Shown here piece by piece: positions 8,916 to 18,330 of a DNA stretch of 64,000 nucleotides. The translations under genes were made by a program, and so were the position numbers. Location: contig PLHW01000008.1 in assembly GCA_003139095.1 (NCBI GenBank), positions 356,499 to 420,498 of the forward strand. The letters are read 5' to 3'. The stretch is from Acidobacteriaceae bacterium. Lineage in GTDB: Bacteria; Acidobacteriota; Terriglobia; Terriglobales; Acidobacteriaceae. The notes under the pieces were generated by a model. It was given only the letters and a program-made list of their open reading frames with translations, ran no database searches and had not been told where the DNA came from. The stretch's first letter is position 1. Each line of letters opens with the position of its first letter.

Positions 8916-9497
8916 CTACTGACCCCGGCTCGCCGGCGGGACAATGCCGTTCATCCGCAGATACTCCACCATCTGCCCGTAGTGATCGAACGAGTGTGCC
9001 GTAATCAGAATCGCCAGACCCATCCGCGTAGATTTTCCTCGTCCAAACGGGCTCGGCACTTCGCCGATGAGATTATCCGGCGTAATCGTGCCCACCGCCT
9101 TGTGCGCATAGGCATACGAGTCCTTCAGAAACTTCACCACGTCAGCCTTCGACTTGATGCCGTCCGGCCCATTCTCGCCGCCCAACTCCACCGGCGGTTT
9201 CTCCTGGAGAATCGCCGCCCCCAACATGTAGTTCACCGCCGCTACATGCTTCACCTGCTGCGCAAACGTCCGCACGCCCTTGAACTCGCCGCCCGTGGGC
9301 GCGAAGCCGTATTTGTCCTCGGGCATGGCCTCGGCCGCCGGAACAAACTCGCCTTCGACACCTTTCACTCCGGCATCCAGGACCGAAGTAACGGTCTTCG
9401 GCGCATCCTTCGCCGCCGCCGAAACCTGCGCCCCACATACACCGCAAAGCGCCATTGTCATCGCCAACAAACCGAGCGTCCCAAACATCTTCTTCAT
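8916..9497 (-). CDS. secreted DinB-superfamily protein
   Basis: A 193-residue protein with an N-terminal signal peptide (MKKMFGTLGLLAMTMALCG, cleavage probably near the Ala-Gln-Val after residue 23). The mature part is a four-helix DinB-like domain; the features seen are FAQQVKHVAAVNYML and the C-terminal ITAHSFDHYGQMVEYLRMNGIVPP, whose His residues would make up the DinB metal triad together with the H in QVKHVAAVN. DinB-like proteins include thiol-dependent hydrolases/transferases, and many Acidobacteriota paralogues are exported; the substrate is unknown. GGAGGCGAT just upstream of ATG 9497 is a strong ribosome-binding site. Confidence 0.85.
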   Translation of the reverse strand: MKKMFGTLGLLAMTMALCGVCGAQVSAAAKDAPKTVTSVLDAGVKGVEGEFVPAAEAMPEDKYGFAPTGGEFKGVRTFAQQVKHVAAVNYMLGAAILQEKPPVELGGENGPDGIKSKADVVKFLKDSYAYAHKAVGTITPDNLIGEVPSPFGRGKSTRMGLAILITAHSFDHYGQMVEYLRMNGIVPPASRGQ

Positions 9498-9661
9498 ATC
9501 GCCTCCGGAAAATCAGATTGCAATTCAAAGTTAGAGAAGCCCACTCATCGAGCGCGTTGTGAGGCCACGGCTCAAAGCCTGCCCGGCGCGAAGCCTCGTC
9601 GCCCAATCCTGCAAAAAAGCGCGGCATGAGCCGCCGACGGAAATCGCGCGCCCACCCGGCC

Positions 9662-9946
9662 TCAGTGCGGCTGCTTGTAATGCGCCTTATCCTGATCGTG
9701 CCGCCACTTGAAATACTGATCCTGCTCGTCCGCATGAAGCTTCGCAAAATCGATGCGCGGGTCGCGATGCGTCTCGCGACACCAGCGGTCGTAGTAATCC
9801 ATCTCCCGGTCATTCCACTTGTGGTAATCGTTGTAATACGAGTCGTAGTACCGCGGCGTCCGATGGATACAAGCTGTTCCCAGCAGCGTGGAGGCCAGCG
9901 CCGCCGCCAGACAGAATGAGCGAAGAATTCCAGATTTGTTAAGCAT
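9662..9946 (-). CDS. small Tyr/His/Asp-rich lipoprotein, unknown function
   Basis: A 94-residue protein with a lipoprotein signal (hydrophobic LAAALASTLLGTAC; lipobox L-G-T-A-C near residue 26). The mature part is unusually rich in Tyr, Asp, His, Arg and Trp (YYDSYYNDYHKWNDREMDY and so on) and ends in a charged HADEQDQYFKWRHDQDK segment. I do not recognise the family. The start ATG 9946 was chosen over an in-frame ATG 15 bases upstream because GGGGGACAATAAC lies at correct spacing before it. It is the last gene of a minus-strand run but separated from the permease by about 100 bp. Confidence 0.7.
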   Translation of the reverse strand: MLNKSGILRSFCLAAALASTLLGTACIHRTPRYYDSYYNDYHKWNDREMDYYDRWCRETHRDPRIDFAKLHADEQDQYFKWRHDQDKAHYKQPH

Positions 9947-10046
9947 GTTATTGTCCCCCAAAAAAAGACGATGCGATGGTAATCGAAAATCCGCTTACGC
10001 ACCACCAGCATCTCCGAATAACGACGACCGAAAACCACGCCCACCC

Positions 10047-10078
10047 AACGACTATCGACCAACGACCAACGACCGACC
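10047..10078 (-). repeat. heptamer microrepeat (GTCGTTG type), copy A
   Basis: Read on the minus strand it is GTCGTTG-GTCGTTG-GTCGATA-GTCGTTG, a period-7 array. It contains the TAG stop codon of the APC permease gene (10052-10054). Related arrays are at 11552-11573 and 11680-11710. Confidence 0.7.
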
Positions 10079-11536
10079 CCACGGCCACTCCCCATGCCGC
10101 CACGCCCGCACCAGGTAAATGGCGAGGCCCACCACCAGAATCACTCCCGCATACCGCACTTCGCGCAGAAAATTCTTTCGCGAAACCAGAATAAAAATAA
10201 AACTCGCCGCCGCGATCAGAGCCGGGAGCGGATACAGCCACATGCGAAACGGCCGCGGCATCTCCGGCCGCCGAATCCGCAGCACGATCACGCCAATGCT
10301 CTGTACCAGAAATTGCAGCACGATCCGAATCACAATCAGCGACGCGATCAAGTCCGCCAGCCGCAAAAAGCAAAACAGCGCCGCCACGCCCGCCATCGCC
10401 AGCACCGAAACATACGGAATGCGGTGCTCCGGATGCACCTTCGCAAACACCCGAAAATAATTTCCGTCCAGCGCCGCGGCATAGGGCACACGCGAGTATC
10501 CGAGCGTCAGCGAAAACACCGACGCAAACGCTGTCCACATCACGAGCACCGAAATCACCGACGCCGCGCCCTGCCCATACACGCGCTGCATCATCGTCGA
10601 AACCACGTAGAGCTTGCTGTTCGCCGCGCCCGCCTGCGCCAGTTCGCGCCACGGGATCACGCCCAGAATGCTGATGTTCATCACGATGTACAGCACCGCC
10701 ACCGCCAGAATCGACAGAAACAGCGCCCGCGGAATATTTTTCGTTGGATCCTTCACCTCATCGCCGAGAAAGCAAACGTTGTAATACCCGCCGATGTCGT
10801 AAGCGGCAATCAGCATCGCGCCGCCCAGTCCGTGAAAAAAATCGCTCGAAAACGAAAACGCTCCTGGCGGCAAATCGAACGCCTGATGCGCATTGAAGTG
10901 CGTGAGCCCGGTAAAAATAATCCACCCAATCGTCCCCATCACGCCCAGCCAGAGCACTTTCGTCAATCGCGAAATCGCCGTGATGCGCCGGTAAAGCAAA
11001 AACGCGGTCAGCGCGCAAACCCCGATGGCCAGCAACGTCGCCGGCATCGCGACCCAAGTGAGTTGCAAAGCTCCGACCAGCGGCATCTTGAGAGTGCCCG
11101 TGTGCGTCGACCACACTCGCTCCAGCCCCGGCCAGAAAAACGCCGCATACTGCGAAAGCCCAATCGCTCCCGACGCGATTGAGAGCGGCGCACTGAACGA
11201 AAGCTGCCAGATGAACAAAAAAGAAATGAGCCTCCCTAATTTTCGCGGCCCATAAATTTCTTTCAAGTACCGGTACGACCCGCCCGACCCCGGCATCGCC
11301 GCGCCCAGCTCCGCCCAAACCAGCCCATCGCAAATCGCCAAGAACGCGCCGAGCACCCACCCGAGCATCGCCTGCGGTCCGCCCATCGCCGACACAATCA
11401 GCGGGATCGTAATAAACGGGCCCACGCCAATCATGTCAATCATGTTGAGCGCGGTCGCGGAGCTGAGGCTGATTCCGCGTACGAGTTGGCTATCGGCGTT
11501 TTTGTTATCCGTCTCGGTGGTGGGAGGAATTGTCAC
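10052..11536 (-). CDS. APC-superfamily amino acid permease
   Basis: A 494-residue inner-membrane transporter with about 12 TM segments. The first TM carries the APC helix-1 motif (ALNMIDMIGVGPFITIPLIVSAMGG), followed by AICDGLVWAELGAAMPGSGGSYRYLKE, a classic APC signature at TM2-TM3. Substrate specificity (amino acid, polyamine or exchanger) cannot be told. The only reasonable start is GTG 11536; no Shine-Dalgarno is evident. The last eight codons (GRSLVVGR) and the stop lie inside a heptameric GTCGTTG-type DNA repeat, so the C-terminus has probably been re-cut by repeat insertion. No biosynthetic or catabolic gene next to it hints at the substrate. Confidence 0.88.
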   Translation of the reverse strand: MTIPPTTETDNKNADSQLVRGISLSSATALNMIDMIGVGPFITIPLIVSAMGGPQAMLGWVLGAFLAICDGLVWAELGAAMPGSGGSYRYLKEIYGPRKLGRLISFLFIWQLSFSAPLSIASGAIGLSQYAAFFWPGLERVWSTHTGTLKMPLVGALQLTWVAMPATLLAIGVCALTAFLLYRRITAISRLTKVLWLGVMGTIGWIIFTGLTHFNAHQAFDLPPGAFSFSSDFFHGLGGAMLIAAYDIGGYYNVCFLGDEVKDPTKNIPRALFLSILAVAVLYIVMNISILGVIPWRELAQAGAANSKLYVVSTMMQRVYGQGAASVISVLVMWTAFASVFSLTLGYSRVPYAAALDGNYFRVFAKVHPEHRIPYVSVLAMAGVAALFCFLRLADLIASLIVIRIVLQFLVQSIGVIVLRIRRPEMPRPFRMWLYPLPALIAAASFIFILVSRKNFLREVRYAGVILVVGLAIYLVRAWRHGEWPWGRSLVVGR

Positions 11537-11551
11537 GAAGCTTGTAGGAGG

Positions 11552-11573
11552 TAGTTAGTCGTTAGTCGTTCGG
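11552..11573 (+). repeat. heptamer microrepeat (GTCGTTA type), copy B
   Basis: AGTTA-GTCGTTA-GTCGTTC-GG, the same period-7 motif as copies A and C. It lies just upstream of the permease start codon in the 163-bp gap to the PIG-L gene. Confidence 0.65.
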
Positions 11574-11679
11574 AAAGCACATAAGATTGCAATGGCCGGT
11601 ATCGGGGGTCAGGATAAACCCGCCAATCATAGGTGCATCGAACAGTTGTGGAGCGAACGGCCGCGGTCGAAAAATCCCC

Positions 11680-11710
11680 GAACGACCAACAACTAACAAC
11701 TAACGACCAG
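11680..11710 (-). repeat. heptamer microrepeat, copy C
   Basis: On the minus strand: GTCGTTA-GTTGTTA-GTTGTTG-GTCGTTC-GG. The TAG that ends the PIG-L gene (11700-11702) is formed by the repeat itself, as in copy A. Confidence 0.7.
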
Positions 11711-14663
11711 CTACGAGATTCACAAACAGCCGCACCGCCCCCGGAACTCCCGCCGGCAACTGCCGGAAGAAATCATACGCGCAGTAGATATAAGTCCCCT
11801 TGCCATACTTAGCCACCAGCAGCCCGCCCTTCTGCTCCGGCTCGCCCGGGTCGTGCGACTCTAACAGCGGCGTAAACTCCGGCGCCCATGACGACATAAA
11901 ATAAAGCCCGCGCTCCTGCACCCACCCGTCAAAATCCTTCTGCATAATCTCGTTCGGATAATGAAAAATCTCATTCGTCGGCTCAAGTATCTTAACCGGA
12001 GCCTCCTCCACCGAAACCCGCGCCCGGCTGAGCGTTGCCGCATACGGCGTGTACTTCCCCGAATTGAAATCTCCCGCCGACGGCCCAAACCCAAGCGTGT
12101 TGTACTGCACCACAAGTCGCCCGCCCGCCTCCACATAATCCAGCAGTCGTTTGTTATTCGCGATCACATCTTTCTGCGTGTCATATGCACGAATGCCCAG
12201 CACGATCGTCTGGTACTTACTCAAATCCTCCGTCGCCAGCTTCTCCGCCGCAATCATCTCCACATTCATTCCGATCTGCTGCAGCACCGTCGGAATCTCA
12301 TCGCCCGCTCCCATCACATATCCAACCTTCAAGTCGCGCGGCACCTTCACATCCACAATCGAAACCCGCTGCACCGCCGGCTGGTAGTAATACGCCGCGC
12401 CCAAATCCTCCCGCGTCACCAGTGTGTATCCATCGCGATAGCTTTTGCCGGCCGCATCCAGCACCGCATGAATTTCAACCCGCGCCTCCTGCAAACGCGC
12501 CGGCGATACCTTAAACAAAAAGTCCTGCCGCTCGCCCCGTTTCGCCAACGCGACCGTCAAGCGCTCCGGTTCCACTCTCCAGCCCGCGGGCACTTCCAGC
12601 CGCAGCGTCCCCTCCGACGCTCCCGTCAGATTCGAACTCACTCCCACCGTCACCGCGATTTCTTTTTCGCCCTGCGCCGGAAGCACATGCTCACCCGGCT
12701 CCAGGCTCAGCGAAAAGGCCGGCGCAACCGCCAGCGGAGTTCGATCGCGGCTCCCATCCGCATTTACAAAAGGCACAAACACCGTGGCCGCAATTTCTCC
12801 CTTCGCGGCCTCGGTTTCGCCTCGCCGATTGCGGAACGCGTCCGGCGCGGGCGAATGCAGCCGGCTGTGTTCGAGTACTTCATATTGCATGCGCACCCGC
12901 AACGCCGCCGGAGGAAACGGCAGCGTGCGATACCTCTCATCATCGATCGTATTCAGCGCTTCCGTCTCTGGATTATCGCGATGCCAGTACGGCCTCGTCA
13001 TCGCCGCATCCGCCGGAACCTTCAACGCATAGTTGGCGTAATAATCCTGGCCCGGCTTGATCGTCATCTCCCCCGCATCCGCCCGTTGAATCCACTCCTC
13101 GCCGCCTTCCAGATCTGCCTTATCCACCAGCAGCCACTTGTCCGACCCATTATGCAGGCGCGCCCTCACCTGAAAAGTCTGTCCCGGAGAAACCACCGTC
13201 AGCGCGTCTTTTAACGGCCCGGCGCTTTTGCTCGGATTCGGCCCCGCACCCACTACCGCGTCGAAATGCAGGCTCATCGCGATGTTTTCCGCTCTCTGCA
13301 CCGCTTCTTGTTCTTTCTGCAAAACCGCCCGCACGTCTTCCTCAGCCGCGTCGCGCATTCCACTCGCCTTCAATCGGTCGACGGCCGCATTCAAATCCCC
13401 GACTGCCGTCGAAAGTGGCTCGGCCGAACCCGCTGGATCCGACTCGCTCTTGTCGATGGCGCGCTTGATCTCAGCCGCGCTCGATTGCAACTCTCCCCGC
13501 AGCCACGGAACTTTCTTCTCCTCTTCTCCCAGTCGCGCCGCGAGTCCCGGCAGCGTTGTGTCGATCCCGTCGAAAAAATCCGCCTCGTGCCCATCTTTAT
13601 CCTTGGGAGAATCCACCACTGCGTCGACCAGCTTATAAAACGTAAACCGATCTCCATCCGGGACCGACACGGCCGCCAGCCCCTGTGACTGCTGATGCCG
13701 CAGCCCCTTCAGCGCAAACTGTACGTACGACATTCCCAGCACGGGATCGGCCTTGCCCGTATTCAGTTTCAGCGTGTACTTATCGGCATCGCAGGCCTGC
13801 GCACCAAAGCTGCACACATTTCCGATGTACAGCTTCCTCGGCTGCCAGGGGTGCAAGCCCGCCGCAATCTGCTCCGGAAACTTCGTAGGATCGGCCGCGG
13901 CCCGAAACGCCTCCCGCGTCAAAATCGCCGACGCCTGATGATGTCCATGCCCATCCCGATCCGTCCCCGAAAACCGCGCCACCAGCACATCCGGACGAAA
14001 CTCGCGAATCACGCGCACAATATCGCCCAGCGCCACATCGTGCCCGCCCCATTTCTGAAAAGTCTCCTCCGGAGTTTTCGAATATCCAAAATCCGCGACG
14101 CGCGAAAAGCGCTGCTCCACACCGTAATACCGGTCGGCGGCGAGCAACTCCAAAGTCCGCAGCACGCCCAGCACGTCAAACAGATTGCTGCCCAGCTTAT
14201 TCTGCCCGCCTTCGCCGCGGGTCAGCGTCATCAGCAGCGTGTCCACGCCCTTGCCGCGCGCCTCCAGCGTGAGCATCCCGCCGTCCTCATCATCCGGATG
14301 CGCCACCACCTGCATCAACCGCCCGGTGGTCGCCAGTTTCCGCAGCTCGAGCTTCAACCCGGCCTCGCCCGTCTCCTGCGGCAGCAGGGCATAATAATGA
14401 TCCGCTGCGGATTGATCCGAAGCAGAATGATCCGCCGCGCTCTGATCTTTGTTGTGATCCTTGCTCTGATCCTTGGGCTCATCCGCGCCGTGATTGACAG
14501 AAGGCTTGTCCTCGCTCAGCGCAGCGGTTGAGTGCTGCGCGACGACCGGAATCGCCGCCGCCGACAAAACAACGATGCACAAGATCGCAGCAGCGATCGG
14601 CGACCGGCGCCGCCGGTCGCGCAAAAACTCTTGATCGGCCCGAAAAAGTGAAAGCATTCCCAT
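11700..14663 (-). CDS. large exported PIG-L/LmbE-type deacetylase-like protein with NEW3 and C-terminal amidotransferase-like region
   Basis: About 987 residues from ATG 14663 (a TTG at 14693 is in frame). After a basic stretch, residues 22-42 are a signal peptide or anchor ending in VVAQ. Residues 52-90 are a low-complexity Asp/Lys/His/Ser segment of DQS..DH units. The LmbE/PIG-L zinc motif AHPDDE is at 121-126, with the later H..H pair in HGHHQASAI, as in MshB-like N-acetylglucosaminyl deacetylases. The middle (around 490-760) has beta-sandwich modules including a NEW3-like part (ALRLEVPAGWRVEPE). The C-terminal 200 residues, with YQTIVLGIRAYDT and YVEAGGRLVVQYNT, resemble ThuA/GATase-like Rossmann domains. 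Probably an exported sugar N-deacetylase or glycan-processing enzyme. Confidence 0.8.
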   Translation of the reverse strand: MGMLSLFRADQEFLRDRRRRSPIAAAILCIVVLSAAAIPVVAQHSTAALSEDKPSVNHGADEPKDQSKDHNKDQSAADHSASDQSAADHYYALLPQETGEAGLKLELRKLATTGRLMQVVAHPDDEDGGMLTLEARGKGVDTLLMTLTRGEGGQNKLGSNLFDVLGVLRTLELLAADRYYGVEQRFSRVADFGYSKTPEETFQKWGGHDVALGDIVRVIREFRPDVLVARFSGTDRDGHGHHQASAILTREAFRAAADPTKFPEQIAAGLHPWQPRKLYIGNVCSFGAQACDADKYTLKLNTGKADPVLGMSYVQFALKGLRHQQSQGLAAVSVPDGDRFTFYKLVDAVVDSPKDKDGHEADFFDGIDTTLPGLAARLGEEEKKVPWLRGELQSSAAEIKRAIDKSESDPAGSAEPLSTAVGDLNAAVDRLKASGMRDAAEEDVRAVLQKEQEAVQRAENIAMSLHFDAVVGAGPNPSKSAGPLKDALTVVSPGQTFQVRARLHNGSDKWLLVDKADLEGGEEWIQRADAGEMTIKPGQDYYANYALKVPADAAMTRPYWHRDNPETEALNTIDDERYRTLPFPPAALRVRMQYEVLEHSRLHSPAPDAFRNRRGETEAAKGEIAATVFVPFVNADGSRDRTPLAVAPAFSLSLEPGEHVLPAQGEKEIAVTVGVSSNLTGASEGTLRLEVPAGWRVEPERLTVALAKRGERQDFLFKVSPARLQEARVEIHAVLDAAGKSYRDGYTLVTREDLGAAYYYQPAVQRVSIVDVKVPRDLKVGYVMGAGDEIPTVLQQIGMNVEMIAAEKLATEDLSKYQTIVLGIRAYDTQKDVIANNKRLLDYVEAGGRLVVQYNTLGFGPSAGDFNSGKYTPYAATLSRARVSVEEAPVKILEPTNEIFHYPNEIMQKDFDGWVQERGLYFMSSWAPEFTPLLESHDPGEPEQKGGLLVAKYGKGTYIYCAYDFFRQLPAGVPGAVRLFVNLVAGR

Positions 14664-14792
14664 AAGATGGAATTTACACGAAGAAGGGATCAAACGTGTG
14701 GCGCGGGCGCCCTCGTCAACGAGTCCTGAAATTTGCCTTCACCTCGCCAATAAGCGCGCCCGCGGACCCGCCATTCGCTGCGACACAGCAAC

Positions 14793-17231
14793 TCATTTCA
14801 CTCCGCGCACTTTCCCCTGGCACGCCGCCGCCTCCTGCACGATCCCCGCAAACTCCGCATCCCCGCGCACGTCCGCCAGCAGAGGATCCTCCAGCAGCGC
14901 GTCGTGAGCGCAATATCTTCCCTGCACTGCCGTGCGCAGAAATTCGTACGCGATCTGCTTTTCGCCGCACGACGCCAGCACCGCGCCTTCGTAGTATTTC
15001 AACGCCGAATTGTGTATCGCCATCAGCTCTTTCTCCGCCGCCTCAGCGGCGCGATGCACCTCCGGCGCCGGCGCTTTATTCAGGCACACCTGGAGAAAAC
15101 CCCGCATCCAAAGAGGATTCTCCGTCATCGGCTGCACCGCCCGCTGCGCCTCCGTCAGCTTCCCCTCGCGCATCAACACCGTAACCTTCACCGCGTTCGA
15201 CCACTCCGAGCCTGCGTCCAGCTTCAGATACTCCATCGCCCGCGCTTCTTTCCCACCCTCAAAAAACGCGAACGCGCACGAGCGCCAGTTGTAATTCGTC
15301 GGATCGAACCTCAGCGCCTTGTCGCACTCCGCCTGCGCCTCGCCCAGCAGGCCCGCATAGCGCAGCACATACGCCAGCGAAAAATGCGCAAACGCGCTGT
15401 CCGGGCTCCGCTTCACCGTTTCCCGCGCGCTTTCCAGTCCCTTCTCCAGATTTCCCGTGTCCGCCAGATTGATGGCCAGCGATCCCGCCGCATTCGTCCG
15501 CCCCGGCTCAATCGCCAGCGCCTTCCGGTACGCCGCCGTCGAGCGCTCGTATCCCTGCTCGTATCCCTCCGCTCCGCCCCCCGAATACACCGCGTCATAG
15601 TAATAACGATGTCCCAGCGCCTCCCATGCCGGCGCGTAATTCTCGTCGATCTTCACCGCCTTCTCCAGCATGGCGATCGCGTCCTTGTTCGGTCCGGCGT
15701 CGTGCGGAATTGCCTTGCTCCGCATGTATAAGTCATAGGCCTCAGGATTCGCCGGCACGCTGCTCTCCTCCATCGTTCCGCCCACGCCCAGCGCCGGCAG
15801 CAAGCCTTCCCGCACTTTCTTCGACATCTCCCGCCGCAGCGCAATCAAGTTTTCCGCCGGCGCACTCAGCGTCCCCGTCCACACCAGCCGGTCGTCCTTC
15901 ACCTCCACGGCCTCCAGCGTCACCATCACGGTATTCGCGCGCTTCAAAAAATGTCCCGCGATTACCGTCCCCACTCCCAGTTCGCGCCCGATCTTCGCCG
16001 AATCCGCCTCCTCGTTCTCGCTATACTTTTGCGTCGATGTCGACGGCCGGATCTCCAGCGCGCGCGAATACGTCAGCGCGTTCGCAATCTCGTCCGCCAG
16101 CGCAATCCCCAAGAATTCGTTCTCCGGACTCTTATCGAAATTCTCCAGCGGCAGCACCGCAATCGTCCGCCGCCCTCCCGCCGCCGCGTGCCGGCGCTTC
16201 ATCCACCACATCCCCGCCACGCCCAGCGACACCAGCAGCGCAATCATCGCCAGCGCCAGCGTCCCCAGTACCCATCTGCGATTCCCGTCCGCCCTCTGAA
16301 ATGCGCTGGTCGCAATGCGCGGCCCCGGCATCACCCGCAGCCCGCTCGGCTGCGTCGGATCGGTCTCTTTCCGCAGCCGCGCCAGGTCCGCCTTCATCTC
16401 CGCCGCGTTCTTGTAACGCTGCTCGCGGTCCTTCTCCATCGCCTTTCCGATGATCGCTTCCAGCTCCTTCGGTATCGCCGGATTCAACGTCCGCGGTCCC
16501 GCCGGCTTCTGATTGATCACCGCATGCAGCGTGGTCACCACGTTCGTGCCTGTAAACGGCTTCTTCCCCGTCGCCATCTCGTACAGCACCACGCCAAAGG
16601 AAAAAATATCGCTGCGCACATCCAGGTCTTCCGACCGCGCCTGTTCCGGCGACATATACACCGCCGTTCCCGGAATCACTCCCACCTGCGTCAGGGACTC
16701 TTCCAGCGACGAGTCCGTCGCCGTCCCCACCTTGCCATCCTTCATCAGCTTCGCCAGACCAAAGTCCAGAATCTTCACCTGCCCGCCCGGCGTCAAAAAA
16801 ATATTCGCCGGCTTGATGTCGCGATGCACAATCCCCTTGGCATGCGATGCCGCCAGCGCGTCCGCCACCTGCATCGCGATGTCCACGAGCTCCTCCGTGT
16901 CCATCGCCTGCCGCTCGGTCGCCTGCTCGCGAATGCGCTGCTTCAGGCTCTCGCCCTCCAACTTCTCCATCACGATGAAGGGCTGGCCTTCGTTATTGTC
17001 GATGTCGTGGATCGTGCAGATATTCGGATGGGTCAGTTGCGACGCCGCCCGCGCCTCGCGCGTAAAGCGCTCCAGCGAGCGCGGGTCCTTCACCAGGTGA
17101 TCGGGAATAAACTTGAGCGCGACGAGCCGCCCCAGGCGCAAGTCCTCCGCCTCATACACCACTCCCATCCCCCCGCCGCCCAGTTTCCCAAGCACGCGGT
17201 AATGGGACACAGTTTGGCCCACCATGTCCAT
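14793..17231 (-). CDS. Ser/Thr protein kinase with TolB-like and TPR extracytoplasmic region
   Basis: 812 residues. Residues 11-275 are a Hanks-type kinase: glycine loop [16 protein letters not shown]40 in VALKF, catalytic loop HRDIKPANI (D138) and DFGLAK (D156). All catalytic residues are present, so it should be active. A juxtamembrane linker is followed by one TM at about 321-344 ([22 protein letters not shown]). Outside the membrane, residues 355-470 resemble the FlgO/TolB-N-like domain seen in adenylate-cyclase-like sensors ([20 protein letters not shown]), then several TPR units to the end. Unlike the two other kinases of the window it has no sigma-factor gene next to it and lacks their N-terminal PE(R/K)W helical domain. 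ATG 17231 or ATG 17225 may be the start. Confidence 0.9.
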   Translation of the reverse strand: MDMVGQTVSHYRVLGKLGGGGMGVVYEAEDLRLGRLVALKFIPDHLVKDPRSLERFTREARAASQLTHPNICTIHDIDNNEGQPFIVMEKLEGESLKQRIREQATERQAMDTEELVDIAMQVADALAASHAKGIVHRDIKPANIFLTPGGQVKILDFGLAKLMKDGKVGTATDSSLEESLTQVGVIPGTAVYMSPEQARSEDLDVRSDIFSFGVVLYEMATGKKPFTGTNVVTTLHAVINQKPAGPRTLNPAIPKELEAIIGKAMEKDREQRYKNAAEMKADLARLRKETDPTQPSGLRVMPGPRIATSAFQRADGNRRWVLGTLALAMIALLVSLGVAGMWWMKRRHAAAGGRRTIAVLPLENFDKSPENEFLGIALADEIANALTYSRALEIRPSTSTQKYSENEEADSAKIGRELGVGTVIAGHFLKRANTVMVTLEAVEVKDDRLVWTGTLSAPAENLIALRREMSKKVREGLLPALGVGGTMEESSVPANPEAYDLYMRSKAIPHDAGPNKDAIAMLEKAVKIDENYAPAWEALGHRYYYDAVYSGGGAEGYEQGYERSTAAYRKALAIEPGRTNAAGSLAINLADTGNLEKGLESARETVKRSPDSAFAHFSLAYVLRYAGLLGEAQAECDKALRFDPTNYNWRSCAFAFFEGGKEARAMEYLKLDAGSEWSNAVKVTVLMREGKLTEAQRAVQPMTENPLWMRGFLQVCLNKAPAPEVHRAAEAAEKELMAIHNSALKYYEGAVLASCGEKQIAYEFLRTAVQGRYCAHDALLEDPLLADVRGDAEFAGIVQEAAACQGKVRGVK

Positions 17232-17391
17232 GCAGTAAATCAGGCGGGCACCCTCACCCGCAGAGGGACAATGTTAGAGTGTCCCCGCAAGTGGGTCAAC
17301 CGCCGGCTCGCGATTGCGGCCGACCCGCGGCGACGTCCTCGCCCACCAACGTCCATTGCCTCGGCCACACACGGGCAGCAACTCGACCCGC

Positions 17392-17440
17392 AAAAAAAAC
17401 CGCAGGGCCAAAGCGCTGGTTGGCGCCTTGGTCCTGCGGT
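17392..17440 (-). terminator. intrinsic terminator of the small secreted-protein gene
   Basis: Arms ACCGCAGG/CCTGCGGT with inner CCAA/TTGG form a long stem (17399-17440); on the minus strand it is followed by seven to eight T residues (17392-17398). It lies about 50 bp after the stop at 17492. Confidence 0.85.
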
Positions 17441-17491
17441 GTTGGATTAAGACCGCTCTGATACCGCGTCCTCGGGGGCCGCTCGATTCCG

Positions 17492-17980
17492 CTACTCGGT
17501 CCAGTTGATGTTCGCAATGCCACCGCCCGGCGGCACGTTCCAGCAAATCAACTGAATGCTCCAGGCGCCTTGCAGGAAGCCCGAGAGTTGCAAGGAATAG
17601 TCTGGCCCGGGGAAGTTGATCTGCCCCCAATATGCGTAGTCGGCCGGATACGCGGATCCGGCGCCTGAATACGCATATGCCTGGCACGAAAAGGTACCAG
17701 AGGCTTCGGTCCCCTTCCAGTAATTCTGGACGGTAATCCCCTTTTCTCCCGGGCTGTCGGTGGGCAGGTCGAATTCGAGGCTTACCGCGTACGAGCAATT
17801 GTTCACCACAGCCCCAAAACTCTCCCCGAGGCAGGTATACGGATTGGTGCCCAACGTGCCCTGGTTCTCGACATGGAAGGCGCTGAACCCGGTCGTTGAT
17901 CGCGCATACGCGGGACTGGCCGCGACGGCCAACATGGCGAGGCAGAGTCCCAGGATAAGTGTGCTTGCTTTGAGTTTCAT
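17492..17980 (-). CDS. small secreted protein, unknown function
   Basis: A 162-residue protein with a clear Sec signal peptide (MKLKASTLILGLCLAMLAVA then AASPAYARS, cleavage near A-Y-A). The mature part (about 135 residues) has four Cys and many aromatic and Gly residues and looks beta-rich; the frame ends NINWTE. ATG 17980 was chosen because GGAGAACTACC precedes it at ideal spacing; the upstream extension is basic and has no family look. I do not recognise a domain. It has its own terminator (17392-17440) and is divergent from the sigma-factor operon, so it is monocistronic. Confidence 0.8.
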   Translation of the reverse strand: MKLKASTLILGLCLAMLAVAASPAYARSTTGFSAFHVENQGTLGTNPYTCLGESFGAVVNNCSYAVSLEFDLPTDSPGEKGITVQNYWKGTEASGTFSCQAYAYSGAGSAYPADYAYWGQINFPGPDYSLQLSGFLQGAWSIQLICWNVPPGGGIANINWTE

Positions 17981-18330
17981 GGTAGTTCTCCTTTTTTTTC
18001 GGCAGCTTTGTGCCGATGTTTTTTTTGACTCGCCCTCACTCCTGGGGAAGAGTGCCAAACAAGCAGTTCAGGCCTCGTCATCTGGTAAAGCGAAATTTTC
18101 GCGAGAACTGGTCGCGGGCAAACAAATTTTCTTTCGCGGCCTGAATTTTGCCGGCAACGCCGGGGGCCATCTTTCCGTGAAACGCTAGTCGTTCTTTCTG
18201 CACTATCCAAAAGGGAGACCCTCGCTTAGAACCAACGAAGTATCGCTGGGGTTCAATCGCTTGACATCGGCGATCGGGTGAGGCTACTTTTACTCACCAA
18301 CAGTTCCGGGGCCCCGCTTGGTGGCTTAGT
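17981..18330. other. 350-bp divergent promoter region
   Basis: Separates the secreted-protein gene (minus) from the sigma/kinase operon (plus). It holds a near-perfect palindrome GCGAAATTTTCGC at 18090-18102, possibly an operator, and the promoter at 18261-18290. No gene is supported. Confidence 0.4.
18261..18290 (+). promoter_or_regulatory. sigma-70-type promoter of the ECF sigma/kinase operon
   Basis: TTGACA at 18261-18266 and TACTTT at 18285-18290 with an 18-bp spacer, 41 bp before the GTG start at 18331. The -35 box is a perfect consensus; the -10 box matches four of six positions. Confidence 0.6.

Noticed and set aside
10094..17450. Several long open frames on the plus strand opposite the permease, PIG-L and kinase genes
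   Set aside because: They are Arg/Pro/His-rich, lack ribosome sites and family motifs, and mirror GC-rich codon use of the minus-strand genes.
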